From Myxococcales bacterium (GTDB taxonomy: Bacteria > Myxococcota_A > Polyangia > Nannocystales > Nannocystaceae): a DNA stretch of 64,000 bases. The notes under the pieces are model-generated. The model made no database searches. It had not been told where the DNA came from and saw only the letters and a list, made by a program, of their open reading frames with translations. The DNA lies in assembly GCA_020633295.1 (NCBI GenBank), contig JACKDW010000013.1:62001-126000 (forward strand), written 5' to 3'. Of the stretch, positions 36,366 through 46,404 are shown piece after piece; within the stretch, counting starts at the first letter, position 1, and each line of letters starts with the position of its first letter. The translations under genes and the position numbers were made by a program.

Positions 36366-37655
36366 TCAGGCGATCCCGGGGGCCGGGAACGCGCCGCAGA
36401 ACTCCTGGACGCGGGCCCGCAGCGGCGCCACGAAGTCGGCCGCGGCGGTGTAGCCCTCGGGATCGACGCGCGCGGCGCCCTGCAGGCCCTCGTCGATGAA
36501 GCGCGCGACGTCGGCCATGTGCGCCTCGGTCATGCCGCGCGACGTGATCGAGGGGACGCCGATCCGCAGGCCCGAGGGGTCGAAGGGCTTGCGCGGGTCG
36601 AAGGGGATCGCGTTGGCGTTGAGCTCGACGCCGCAGTCGTTGAGCACCTTGGCCGCGTGGCGACCCCCGAGCCCGCGGTTCGTCAGGTTGACGAGCATCA
36701 GGTGGTTGTCGGTGCCGCCGGTGACGAGCTCGAGCCCGCGGGCCGTCAGCTGCTCGGCCAGCGCCTTGGCGTTGGCGATGATCTGGCGCGCGTAGGCCTT
36801 GAATTCGGGCTGCAGCGCCTCGTGGAAGGCGACCGCCTTGGCGGCCGTCGAGTGGTTGTGGGGACCGCCCTGGAGGCCCGGGAACACGGCCTTGTTGATG
36901 GCCTTGCGGTGCTTCTTGCGGCAGAGGATCAGGCCGCCTCGCGGCCCGCGCAGCGTCTTGTGGGTCGTCGTCGTGACGACGTCGGCGTGGGGGACCGGGC
37001 TCGGGTGCACGCCGCCGGCGACGAGCCCCGAGATGTGCGCGATGTCGGCGGCGAGGTAGGCCCCGACCTCCTTGGCGATCTCGGCGAACGCGGCGAAGTC
37101 GAGGGTGCGCGGGTAGGCGGAGTGGCCGGCCCAGATGAGCTTCGGGCGGTGCTCTCGGGCCAGGGACCGGACCTGGTCCATGTCCATGAGGTTGTCGCTC
37201 TCGCGGACCCCGTACTGGACGGCGTGGTAGTAGATGCCGGTCGCGCTGATCTTCCAGCCGTGGGTGAGGTGGCCGCCGGCGGGCAGGGACATGCCCAGGA
37301 TCGTGTCGCCGGGCTCGCACAGCGCGAGCAGGGCCGCGAGGTTGGCCGGGGACCCGCTGTAGGGCTGGACGTTGGCGTGGTCGGCTCCGAACAGCGCCTT
37401 GGCCCGGCGGATGGCCAGCTCCTCGATCGGGTCGACGAAGTCCATGCCCTCGTAGTAGCGCCGGCCCGGGTAGCCCTCGGCGTACTTGTTGGTCAGGCTC
37501 GTGCCGGTCGCCTCGAGCACGGCGCGCGAGGCGTAGTTCTCGCTGGCGATCAGCCGGATGCTGTCTTTCTGACGCGCGTCCTCCTTGCGGATGAGCGAGT
37601 ACAGCTCGGGGTCTGCGGTCTTGAGATCTGGTTCTTGGTTCGCCTGGCCGGCCAT
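36366..37655 (-). CDS. glyA: Serine hydroxymethyltransferase
   Basis: 429 residues from ATG 37655. It interconverts serine and glycine while charging tetrahydrofolate. The PLP Lys lies in TTTTHKTLRGPRGG (about residue 233). RLIASENYAS (about 34-43), NKYAEGYPGRRYYEG (about 56-70) and the SGSPANLA segment are strongly conserved. An upstream in-frame TTG at 37691 would add 12 residues that look unconserved; the later ATG matches the usual GlyA N-terminus and length. It is divergent from trpE, with 132 bases between the starts, so the two could share regulatory DNA. No riboswitch is evident. Confidence 0.95.
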   Translation of the reverse strand: MAGQANQEPDLKTADPELYSLIRKEDARQKDSIRLIASENYASRAVLEATGTSLTNKYAEGYPGRRYYEGMDFVDPIEELAIRRAKALFGADHANVQPYSGSPANLAALLALCEPGDTILGMSLPAGGHLTHGWKISATGIYYHAVQYGVRESDNLMDMDQVRSLAREHRPKLIWAGHSAYPRTLDFAAFAEIAKEVGAYLAADIAHISGLVAGGVHPSPVPHADVVTTTTHKTLRGPRGGLILCRKKHRKAINKAVFPGLQGGPHNHSTAAKAVAFHEALQPEFKAYARQIIANAKALAEQLTARGLELVTGGTDNHLMLVNLTNRGLGGRHAAKVLNDCGVELNANAIPFDPRKPFDPSGLRIGVPSITSRGMTEAHMADVARFIDEGLQGAARVDPEGYTAAADFVAPLRARVQEFCGAFPAPGIA

Positions 37656-37774
37656 GCGCTGGGTTGTCGCGTCGGCGCTGGCGGCAGTCAAAGGCGGCGC
37701 GCGTGACCGTAGTCATGGCCCGCGCGCGGCGCCGAGCGTCCCGAGCAGGGGTCGGAGATTTCCTGCCCCTCCGG

Positions 37775-37780
37775 TATGCT
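37775..37780 (+). promoter_or_regulatory. -10-like TATGCT seven bases before trpE GTG
   Basis: CCGGTATGCT lies seven bases before GTG 37788. Its internal ATG (37776) is in frame with trpE and could be taken as the start, but by analogy with other sites here it is more likely part of the promoter. Confidence 0.42.
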
Positions 37781-37787
37781 CCGCGCC

Positions 37788-39437
37788 GTGACCGGGAGGA
37801 GCAACCGGCGAGCGGGTCAGCGTCCAGCGTGGTGGACCCGTGCGCGCGCGGGCGCGGCCGACCGTGGGCCGCCGATCGTCCCGGTTCGGCGTGAGCTGCT
37901 CTGCGACGGGACGACGCCCCTCGGGATCTACGCGACGCTGCGCGCGAGCCCGCGGGCTCCTGCGGCGCCGGGCGAGCTCGACGCGATCCGGTTTCTGCTC
38001 GAGAGCGTCGGCGGCGGTGAGCGCTGGGCGCGATACAGCGTCGTCGGCCTCGGCTGTCGCGCGCGCGTCGTCGGGCATTTTCGCGGCGGCCAGCTCGAGG
38101 TCGAGGTCACGCCGGCGCCCGGCTTCGCGCTGCCGGCCGGCGTGCCCGCGCGCAGCGTCGGCCTCGAGGCGATCGAGGCGCTGCAGGCCGCCTATCACAA
38201 CCCCGGGGCGCCCGACCTGCCGCGCTTCTGGGGCGGGCTGCTGGGCGTGTGGGGGCACGACGCCGTGCGCTGCTTCGAGCAGCTCACGTCGGAGCCGCGG
38301 CCCGCCTCGCTGCCGGCGCTCGACTTGGTGGCGACCGACACGATCCTCGTGTTCGACAACTTCACGCAGCGCGTCGAGCTGTTCGCCACCGCGGCGGCGG
38401 AGGACGGCGAGAGCGAGCAGGCCGCCCGGCGCGAGGCCGAGGCGCGGCTCGAGCGGATCGTCGCGCGGCTGCAGGAGGGCGGGCCGCCGCGCGCGGGCGC
38501 GGATCTGCGGCCCAGGCAGGTGCGCTGGGACCCCCCGTTCTCGACCGAGGCGGCGGCGCCGTGGAGCTCCGCGCGCTACCGCGACGCGGTCGCGCGCGCC
38601 CAGGAGTTCATCGCCGCCGGCGACATCTTCCAGGTGGTCCTCTCGCAGGCCTTCGATCGCCCCCGCGACGGGCTCGATCCGCTCGAGGTCTATCGCATGC
38701 TGCGGGTCACCAACCCGTCGCCGTACATGTACCTGCTCGAGCTGCCGTCGGCCGCGCTCGCGGGCGCCTCGCCCGAGGTGCTCGTGCGCGTCGACGCCGG
38801 GCACGAGCGCCGCGTCACGGTGCGGCCGCTCGCGGGCACGCGGCGGCGCGGCGCCGACGCGGCCAAGGACTCTGCGCTCGAGCGCGAGCTGCTCGCGGAC
38901 CCCAAGGAGCGGGCCGAGCACCTCATGCTCGTCGACCTCGGGCGCAACGACGTCGGCCGCGTCAGCGCGCCGGGGACCGTGCGCGTGCCGGTCGCCTTCG
39001 AGGTCGAGCGCTACAGCAAGGTCATGCACATCGTCAGCGAGGTGCAGGGGACGCTGCGGCCGGAGCTCACCGCGCTCGACGCCCTGCGCGCGACCTTCCC
39101 GGCGGGCACGCTCAGCGGCGCGCCCAAGGTCCGCGCGCTCGAGCTCATCGACGCGCTCGAGCACAGCCCGCGCGGCTGGTACGGGGGCGCGGTCGGCTAC
39201 CTGGGCTACGACGGCGCCGCCGACTTCGCGATCTGCATCCGCTCGGTGGTGCTCGGCGAGGAGCGCGTGCACATCCAGGCGGGCGCCGGCGTGGTCTACG
39301 ACTCGCGCCCCGAGGCCGAGGATCTCGAGTGCCAGGCCAAGGCCAGCGCGGTGCTGCGCGCGGTCGCCATGGCCCGCGACGCGCGCGCGCGCGAGGAGGA
39401 TGACAGGACCGAAGGGACAGGGGAGGGCGAGGCGTGA
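37788..39437 (+). CDS. trpE: Anthranilate synthase component I
   Basis: 549 residues. It converts chorismate to anthranilate with the TrpG amidotransferase. The N-terminal domain has FLLESVGGGERWARYSVVG. The chorismate-binding domain has IAAGDIFQVVLSQ, NPSPYMYLLEL, GASPEVLVRV, GTRRRGAD, LMLVDLGRNDVGR, FPAGTLSGAPKVRA and GAGVVYDS. It is the first gene of trpEGDCFBA. About 35 residues precede the usual IVPVRREL start and include adjacent Trp codons at 37830-37835. No other in-frame start exists between GTG 37788 and the conserved region. The stop overlaps trpG (GTGA). Confidence 0.94.
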   Translation: MTGRSNRRAGQRPAWWTRARAGAADRGPPIVPVRRELLCDGTTPLGIYATLRASPRAPAAPGELDAIRFLLESVGGGERWARYSVVGLGCRARVVGHFRGGQLEVEVTPAPGFALPAGVPARSVGLEAIEALQAAYHNPGAPDLPRFWGGLLGVWGHDAVRCFEQLTSEPRPASLPALDLVATDTILVFDNFTQRVELFATAAAEDGESEQAARREAEARLERIVARLQEGGPPRAGADLRPRQVRWDPPFSTEAAAPWSSARYRDAVARAQEFIAAGDIFQVVLSQAFDRPRDGLDPLEVYRMLRVTNPSPYMYLLELPSAALAGASPEVLVRVDAGHERRVTVRPLAGTRRRGADAAKDSALERELLADPKERAEHLMLVDLGRNDVGRVSAPGTVRVPVAFEVERYSKVMHIVSEVQGTLRPELTALDALRATFPAGTLSGAPKVRALELIDALEHSPRGWYGGAVGYLGYDGAADFAICIRSVVLGEERVHIQAGAGVVYDSRPEAEDLECQAKASAVLRAVAMARDARAREEDDRTEGTGEGEA

Positions 39438-40114
39438 GCCACCCGCCGCTGATCGACGACGCGGGCATGCGCCTGCAGCCCAGCGGCGCGGCCCGGCGCG
39501 CGCGCCCCGGCTGCCGCGTCGTGGTGATCGACAACTACGACTCGTTCACCTTCAACCTCGTGCAGTACCTGCTCGAGCTGGGCGCGACGGTCGACATCTA
39601 CCGCAACGACGCGGTGACGGCCGAGGCCGTGCTCGCCGATCGCCCGAGCCACGCGCTGCTCTCGCCCGGCCCCGGCGCGCCGGCGGACAGCGGCGTGTGT
39701 CAGGCGCTGTGCCGCGCGCTCGGCCCCGCGGGCGTGCCCACGCTCGGCGTCTGCCTCGGCCACCAGACGCTGTGCGAGGTCCACGGCGCGCGCGTCGAGC
39801 GAGCCGCGCGGGTCATGCACGGCAAGCTCTCGCCGGTGATCCACGACGGCGCCGGCCTGTTCGCCGAGCTGCCGTCGCCGCTGCAGGCGACCCGCTACCA
39901 CAGCCTGATCGTCGCCGAGGAGACGCTGCCGCCCGCGCTGATAGCGACCGCGCGCACCGATCACGGCGAGCTGATGGCCGTGCGTCACCGCGACTACCCG
40001 CTCTGCGGCGTGCAGTTCCACCCGGAGTCGATCCGCAGCGAGCACGGCCACGCGCTGCTCGAGAATTTTCTCAATATGTCCTCTGGGGCAGGAAAGGACG
40101 CCCGCCCGGGATGA
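39434..40114 (+). CDS. trpG: Anthranilate synthase component II, glutamine amidotransferase
   Basis: 226 residues. It supplies ammonia from glutamine to TrpE. Class I GATase residues are present: Cys about 107 in GVCLGHQ, His about 196 and Glu about 198 in GVQFHPES. The N-terminal VIDNYDSFTFNLVQYL is the standard first motif, preceded by about 27 extra residues. The start is fixed by a GTGA overlap with trpE. An ATGA overlap joins it to trpD. It has no separate pabA features; a dual role in folate synthesis cannot be judged from the sequence. Confidence 0.95.
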   Translation: MSHPPLIDDAGMRLQPSGAARRARPGCRVVVIDNYDSFTFNLVQYLLELGATVDIYRNDAVTAEAVLADRPSHALLSPGPGAPADSGVCQALCRALGPAGVPTLGVCLGHQTLCEVHGARVERAARVMHGKLSPVIHDGAGLFAELPSPLQATRYHSLIVAEETLPPALIATARTDHGELMAVRHRDYPLCGVQFHPESIRSEHGHALLENFLNMSSGAGKDARPG

Positions 40115-41235
40115 CGCGCGACGAGCCGCAGGGCGCGGCGATCCGCGCGGGGATCCGGCAGCTCGCCGCGGGCGCGCGCCCCGACGGCGCCGCCGTGACC
40201 GCGATGTTCCGCGAGATCATGTCCGGCGCGGCCACGCCCGCGCAGATCGGCGCGCTGCTCATGGGGCTTACGCGCGTCGGCGAGACGGCCGAGACCCTCA
40301 CGGGCGCGGCTCGGGCCATGCGCGAGGCCGTGATCCCCGTGCCGCGCGCGCGCCCGGTGATCGACACCTGCGGCACCGGCGGCTCCGGGATCCCGCGGCG
40401 CAACGTCTCGACCGCCGTCGCGCTCGCGGTCGCGGCCTGCGGCGTCGCGGTCGCCAAGCACGGCAACCGCGGGATCTCGAGCCCGTCCGGCAGCGCCGAC
40501 GTGCTCGAGCGCCTGGGCGTCAACATCACGGCCGCGCCGGCGGTGGTCGGGCGCTGCATCGACGCGCTGGGCGTCGGCTTCCTGTACGCGCCGGGGCTGC
40601 ACCCGGCCATGCGCCACGCCGCCGGGCCGCGGCGCGAGCTCGGCGTGCGCACGATCTTCAACCTGCTCGGGCCGCTCACCAACCCGGCCGGCGCCGCGCG
40701 GCAGGTGATCGGCGTGTTCGACCCGGCGCGCGCGCGCGTGCTCGCGGGCGCGCTGGGGGCCCTGGGCAGCGAGCGCGTGTTCGTGGTCCACGGGTTTCGC
40801 GAGGGCGACGTCGCCGGCCCGGGCGGCCGCCCGTTCATCGATGATCTCAGCACGGAGGGCGAGAGCCTGGTGGTCGAGTGGACCGGCGAGCGCCTGCGCG
40901 AGCACCGGATCACGCCGGCCGACGCGGGGCTCGATCCGCTCCCCACGAGCGCGCTCGCGGGCGGCTCACCGGAGCAGAACGCGGCCGCGCTGCGGCGCCT
41001 GCTCGACGGCGAGCGCGGCGGCTACCGGACCGCCGTGCAGCTCAGCGGCGCGCTCGCGCTGCTGGTCGCCACGGGCGACTCGCTCGACCAGCTGCCGCGG
41101 CTCGCGGCCCGCGTCGGCGCGGCGCTCGACGACGGCGTCGCGCGGGCGAAGCTCTCGGCGCTCGCGCGCCGCAGCCACGACGCCGCGGACGACAAGAAAG
41201 ACTCGGACGACACGCCACAGGAGGACGACGCGTGA
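40111..41235 (+). CDS. trpD: Anthranilate phosphoribosyltransferase
   Basis: 374 residues. It transfers phosphoribose from PRPP to anthranilate. Diagnostic motifs are DTCGTGGSG (about 86-94), NVSTAVALAVAACGV, KHGNRGISSPSGSADVLE and HPAMRHAAGPRRELGVRTIFNLLGPLTNP. The enzyme is longer than the typical 340 residues because of a Asp/Lys-rich C-terminal tail (about 355-374). Joined by 4-base overlaps to trpG (ATGA) and trpC (GTGA), so expression is tightly coupled. Confidence 0.95.
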   Translation: MTRDEPQGAAIRAGIRQLAAGARPDGAAVTAMFREIMSGAATPAQIGALLMGLTRVGETAETLTGAARAMREAVIPVPRARPVIDTCGTGGSGIPRRNVSTAVALAVAACGVAVAKHGNRGISSPSGSADVLERLGVNITAAPAVVGRCIDALGVGFLYAPGLHPAMRHAAGPRRELGVRTIFNLLGPLTNPAGAARQVIGVFDPARARVLAGALGALGSERVFVVHGFREGDVAGPGGRPFIDDLSTEGESLVVEWTGERLREHRITPADAGLDPLPTSALAGGSPEQNAAALRRLLDGERGGYRTAVQLSGALALLVATGDSLDQLPRLAARVGAALDDGVARAKLSALARRSHDAADDKKDSDDTPQEDDA

Positions 41236-42023
41236 CCATTCTCGACAAGCTCCTCGCCGATAAACGAGACCAGCTGGCCAACCTCCGCGGGACGCGGGCG
41301 TCGGTCATGACCGAGCGCGAGCTCACCGAGCTCGGCGCCCGCCTGCCGCCGCCGCGCGACTTCATCGGCGCGCTGCGGGAGCGCCCCGCGCCGGGGATCA
41401 TCGCCGAGTTCAAGCGGGCCTCGCCGAGCGCCGGGGTGATCCGCGAGGGGGCCGATCCGCGCGCGATCGCCAGCGAGTACGCGGCCAGCGGCGCGCGCTG
41501 CATCAGCGTGCTCACCGACCGCAACTTCCAGGGCTCGCTCGAGGACCTGCGCGGCGTCCGGCAGGCCGTGTCGCTGCCGATCCTGTGCAAGGACTTCATC
41601 CTCGAGCGCTGGCAGATCCTCGAGGCCAAGCGCCACGGCGCCGACGCGGTGCTGCTGATCGTCGCGGCGCTCGAGGCCCCGCACCTGCGCCGGCTGCTGA
41701 AGTTCGCCCACTCGATCGACATGCAGGCGCTGTGCGAGGCCCACGACGCCCACGAGCTCGACCGGGCGATGGCCGCCGGCGCCCGACTCGTCGGCGTCAA
41801 CGCGCGCGACCTCGAGACCTTCGAGCTCGATCTCGAGCGCGTGATCCAGCTGCGGCGCGAGGTCCCGGAGAGCTTCACCTTCGTGGCCGAGAGCGGGATT
41901 CGCTCGCTCGAGGACGCGGCGCGCATGCGCGACGCGGGCGTCGACGCGCTGCTGATCGGCACGCACCTGATGCAGGCCGAGCGCCCCGGCGAGGCCCTGC
42001 GCGCGCTCGTGCAGGGGCTCTGA
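41232..42023 (+). CDS. trpC: Indole-3-glycerol phosphate synthase
   Basis: 263 residues. It closes the indole ring of CdRP. Conserved TIM-barrel motifs are IIAEFKRASPSAGVI (catalytic Glu and Lys), LTDRNFQGSLEDL, LCKDFILERWQI (catalytic Lys), LVGVNARDLETF and VAESGI. The GTG start overlaps the trpD stop by four bases. A 31-base gap separates it from trpF, which here is a separate gene rather than a fusion as in enteric bacteria. Confidence 0.95.
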   Translation: MTILDKLLADKRDQLANLRGTRASVMTERELTELGARLPPPRDFIGALRERPAPGIIAEFKRASPSAGVIREGADPRAIASEYAASGARCISVLTDRNFQGSLEDLRGVRQAVSLPILCKDFILERWQILEAKRHGADAVLLIVAALEAPHLRRLLKFAHSIDMQALCEAHDAHELDRAMAAGARLVGVNARDLETFELDLERVIQLRREVPESFTFVAESGIRSLEDAARMRDAGVDALLIGTHLMQAERPGEALRALVQGL

Positions 42024-42054
42024 GTGAACGCGGTGGGGGGCTGAGCGCGGCGCG

Positions 42055-42687
42055 ATGGCGGTCCGACTCAAGATCTGCGGCGTGTGCACGGCGGTCGACT
42101 ACGCGCTGTGCACACGCCTCGGCGTGGACTCGATCGGCCTGAACCTCTGGCCAGGTTCGAAGCGCTTCCTCGCGGACGCCGACGCGGCCGCGCTGCCGCC
42201 GGCGTCCCGCGACGTCGAGCGCGTCGGCGTGTTCGTCGACGCTGCGCCCGAGCACATCATCGCGCGCGCGCGCGCGCTGTCCCTCGATCTCATCCAGCCG
42301 CACGGCGACCGCCCGGCCTTCGCCTACGCGCGCCTCGGGATCCCGTACACCTGGGTGATCCGCGGCACGCCCGAGCTCGACGCGCTCGAGGCCGCGCCCG
42401 CGCAGCGCCCCACGCGGATCCTGCTCGACGCCGCCGTCGACGGCTTCGGCGGCGCGGGGCGACGCACGGACTGGGCCTGGGCCCGGCGCGCGCGCGACCG
42501 GCTCTCCGCGATCGCGCCCGTGTGGCTCGCGGGCGGCCTGAACCCCGAGAACGCCGCCGAGGCGATCGCGACCGTGGGCCCCGCCGGGATCGACGTGGCC
42601 ACGGGCGCCGAGCGCGACGGGGCGCGCCGCGGCGAGAAAGACCCCGCGCGCGTCTCGGCGCTGCTCGAGCTCTGTCGGCGCGCGTAG
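42055..42687 (+). CDS. trpF: Phosphoribosylanthranilate isomerase
   Basis: 210 residues. It catalyses the Amadori rearrangement of PRA to CdRP. The N-terminal LKICGVC carries the catalytic Cys about 8. Barrel motifs follow: VGVFVDA, LIQPHGD, LLDAAVDGFGG with the general-acid Asp region, WLAGGLNPEN and GIDVATGAE. It is slightly divergent from the standard (SGVE becomes TGAE), but length and context leave little doubt. It sits between trpC and trpB; trpB begins 20 bases downstream. Confidence 0.92.
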   Translation: MAVRLKICGVCTAVDYALCTRLGVDSIGLNLWPGSKRFLADADAAALPPASRDVERVGVFVDAAPEHIIARARALSLDLIQPHGDRPAFAYARLGIPYTWVIRGTPELDALEAAPAQRPTRILLDAAVDGFGGAGRRTDWAWARRARDRLSAIAPVWLAGGLNPENAAEAIATVGPAGIDVATGAERDGARRGEKDPARVSALLELCRRA

Positions 42688-42707
42688 TCCAACCTGAACA
42701 AAGAGCA

Positions 42708-44004
<1,297 letters not shown>

Positions 44005-44012
<8 letters not shown>

Positions 44013-44856
44013 GCACACGCCCCAGGAGACGCGGACCGCGGCGACCGAGGGCCGCGTCGCGCGGCGCTTCGCCTCGCTGCGCGCGGCCGGGCGCGCCGGC
44101 CTCGTCGGCTACCTGACCGCCGGCGATCCCGACCTCGCGCGCTCGCGTGAGCTGCTGCTCGCCGCCTGCGAGGCCGGGCTCGACGTGCTCGAGCTCGGCG
44201 TGCCGTTCTCGGATCCGACCGCGGACGGCCCGGTGATCCAGGAGGCCATGACGCGCGCGCTGTCGGCCGGCGCGAGCCTCGAGCGCGCGCTCGAGCTCGC
44301 GGCCAGCGTGCGCGCGCGCGTCGACACGCCGATCGTGCTGTTCGGCTACGCCAACCCGCTGCTCGCGCGGCTCGAGCGAGACGGCGACGCGCGGGCGCTG
44401 CTCGACGCGGTCACCGAGGCCGGCGTCGACGGGCTGCTCGTCGTCGATCTGCCCCCCGAACACAGCGCGCCGCTGCGCGAGCCGGCGCGCGCGCGCGGGC
44501 TCGACTGGATCGGGCTGGTCGCGCCGACGACCACCGACGCTCGCTTGCGACGTGTCCTCTCGGTCACCTCTGGCTTCGTCTACGCGGTCAGCCTGACCGG
44601 GGTGACCGGCGCGCGCCTCGACCCGAGCGACCCGCGTCTCCAGGAGCAGCTCGCGCGCGTGCGCGGGGTCAGCGAGCTGCCGCTCGCGGTCGGCTTCGGG
44701 ATCCGCAGCGGCGCCGACGTGGCCGCGCTCGCGCCCCAGGTCGACGCGGTGGTCGTCGGCTCGGCGTTGGTCGCGGCCGCGCGCGAGGGACCCGACGCCC
44801 TCGCCGCGCGTGTGCGTGATCTGGTCCCGCGACCCGGTCCTCGTCCGCGCGTTTGA
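44005..44856 (+). CDS. trpA: Tryptophan synthase alpha subunit
   Basis: 283 residues. It cleaves indole-3-glycerol phosphate to indole, channelled to TrpB. Catalytic Glu about 63 and Asp about 74 lie in LELGVPFSDPTADGPVIQ. GYANPLL, VSLTGVTGAR and VGFGIRSG complete the family pattern. It is the last gene of the operon. No clear hairpin follows; the next 246 bases show nothing recognisable. The C-terminus is somewhat Arg/Pro-rich. Confidence 0.96.
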
Positions 44857-45102
44857 GTTGGAATCACGCGTGCACGCTCGCGAGGTTCCAGCAGGGGCAA
44901 GGCGCTCGCTCAATTGCTCCCGCGCGGCGCGAGCGAGCGCGCGTTCGCGTCGCGCGCGTGGGGCTTTGAGCCACGATTCGATCCGGGGAGTGGGGGGGGA
45001 CGCCCCCCAAGAGAATCTGCGGCGCCGAGAATGCCTCGCGCGCGAAGAAAATCGGTCGAGTCCTCGGATCGTTTTCCGCGCTCGACGCGTTGGATCGTCG
45101 GA

Positions 45103-46218
45103 ATGACCGGAGCGTCGACATCGGGGGGCGAGGCCGCGCGCGGCGCTGGGGAGACGGCGGGTGTGGCCGGGTTCTCGCCGGCGCAGCTCGACGCGCTCGA
45201 GGATGCCCTCGAGGTCATCTCGGGCCCCGTCGCGGTCGACGAGCTCTCGCTGCGCGCGAGCCAGGACCCCGCGCTCGCGCCGAGGCTCGAGTCGTACCGT
45301 GAGCTGCTCGAGCTGTTCCACGTCGCCTGCCCGAGCGAGGACCCGCCTGACGGTCTGCTCGATCGCGTGATGGCCGAGGCGACCGTGAGCGCCCAGGCGC
45401 CGCGCCCTCGCGCGTCGCTGTGGCGCCGGCTGTGGACGCAGGCGCGCCCGGTCGCGATCCTGCCAGGGCTCGCGCTCGTCGGCACAGCGGCGGCCGTGCT
45501 GCTGCTCGTGCGCCCGGACGCGGCCGAGCTCGAGCCGCCCGCCCGGGAGCTGCCCGCGAGCGCCGAGCTCGACGCGCGGGCCCAGGCCGGCGAGGCGGCG
45601 CCCCGAGACCAGGTCGTCGACGATGAGCGCGACTGGGGCGCGGACGAGGCAGACGGCGACGAGCGCGTCGCGTCCAAGGACGACGCCGAGGCCGCCACGG
45701 AGGAGGCCGAGGAGGAGGCCGAGGAGGCCGAGAAGGCCGAGGCCCCGGGCGACGGCGCCGGGATCGCCAGCGCGGCGGTGCTCAAGGCGCCCGACCAGCC
45801 CGCGCCTGAGCCCGCGCGCGAGCGAGCCCCGCGCGCCCAGGACGACGCGAGCTCGCGGCGCGCGAGCGCAGGCTCAGCGCGGGGCGTGAACAAGAAGCAC
45901 GCGAAGTCGGACTCGGCGCCCGCGCCGAGCCTCGACGGACCCCGTGACAAGCAGTCGCTGCGCGACGTGCTCGCCGACGGCGACCGGCTGCGTCGCGCGG
46001 GCGACTGCGAGGCCGCGCGCGAGCCGTACAACCAGCTGGTGCACGTCGGCGGGCTGGAGCAGGGCCGAGCGCTCGCCGGGCTGGCGCTGTGCGCCGAGGC
46101 ACGCGGTGACCTCGCGGGCGCCGAGCACTTCCTCGCGCGCGCGCGCCAGGCCTACAGCGCCATTGATCGCTGGGTCACGACCGAGCGCGAGCGCGGCGTC
46201 CGGGGCTTTGACAAGTAG
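45103..46218 (+). CDS. Membrane protein resembling an anti-sigma factor, with TPR-like C-terminus
   Basis: 371 residues from ATG 45103; the frame is open upstream to 44914 but that part looks non-coding. The cytoplasmic N-terminus (about 25-105) is helical and acidic, followed by one membrane helix (about 122-142, ILPGLALVGTAAAVLLLV). Next come a Glu/Ala-rich, probably extended segment (about 145-260) and a helical C-terminal domain with a TPR-like helix pair (CEAAREPYNQLVHVGGLEQGRALAGLALC). The topology is that of transmembrane anti-sigma factors, but there is no zinc-finger motif and no adjacent sigma gene; the nearest ECF gene is 4.6 kb downstream. Function tentative. Confidence 0.62.
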   Translation: MTGASTSGGEAARGAGETAGVAGFSPAQLDALEDALEVISGPVAVDELSLRASQDPALAPRLESYRELLELFHVACPSEDPPDGLLDRVMAEATVSAQAPRPRASLWRRLWTQARPVAILPGLALVGTAAAVLLLVRPDAAELEPPARELPASAELDARAQAGEAAPRDQVVDDERDWGADEADGDERVASKDDAEAATEEAEEEAEEAEKAEAPGDGAGIASAAVLKAPDQPAPEPARERAPRAQDDASSRRASAGSARGVNKKHAKSDSAPAPSLDGPRDKQSLRDVLADGDRLRRAGDCEAAREPYNQLVHVGGLEQGRALAGLALCAEARGDLAGAEHFLARARQAYSAIDRWVTTERERGVRGFDK

Positions 46219-46404
46219 CCTGGCCAGTGGTCCGTCGCGCTCGTTCGCTCGCTCCAGACCATCGAACGGACGGCGAACAATGTTTACTGCGTGCATGTCC
46301 CGGGACCGTCCATGCGCGTGGAGCCACCCTGACGGCCACGGGCCTACCGTGTCGCACTTGGACCCGCGCCTGCGGAAGTGGTTAGATGGTGTGGATCGAT
46401 TCGC

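Noticed and set aside
37776..37778. ATG 37776 as the trpE start
   Set aside because: It lies inside the -10-like TATGCT. GTG 37788 has the same spacing as the starts of other genes in the window.
37840..41235. Very long Arg/Ser/Ala-rich reading frame running into trpD
   Set aside because: Upstream of 40111 it is an alternate-frame shadow of trpE and trpG. Only the trpD part has protein character.
44914..45102. N-terminal extension of the anti-sigma-like gene
   Set aside because: Composition (Arg/Ser/Pro-rich) differs from the rest of the protein, and there is no signal or ribosome-binding site. ATG 45103 is preferred.
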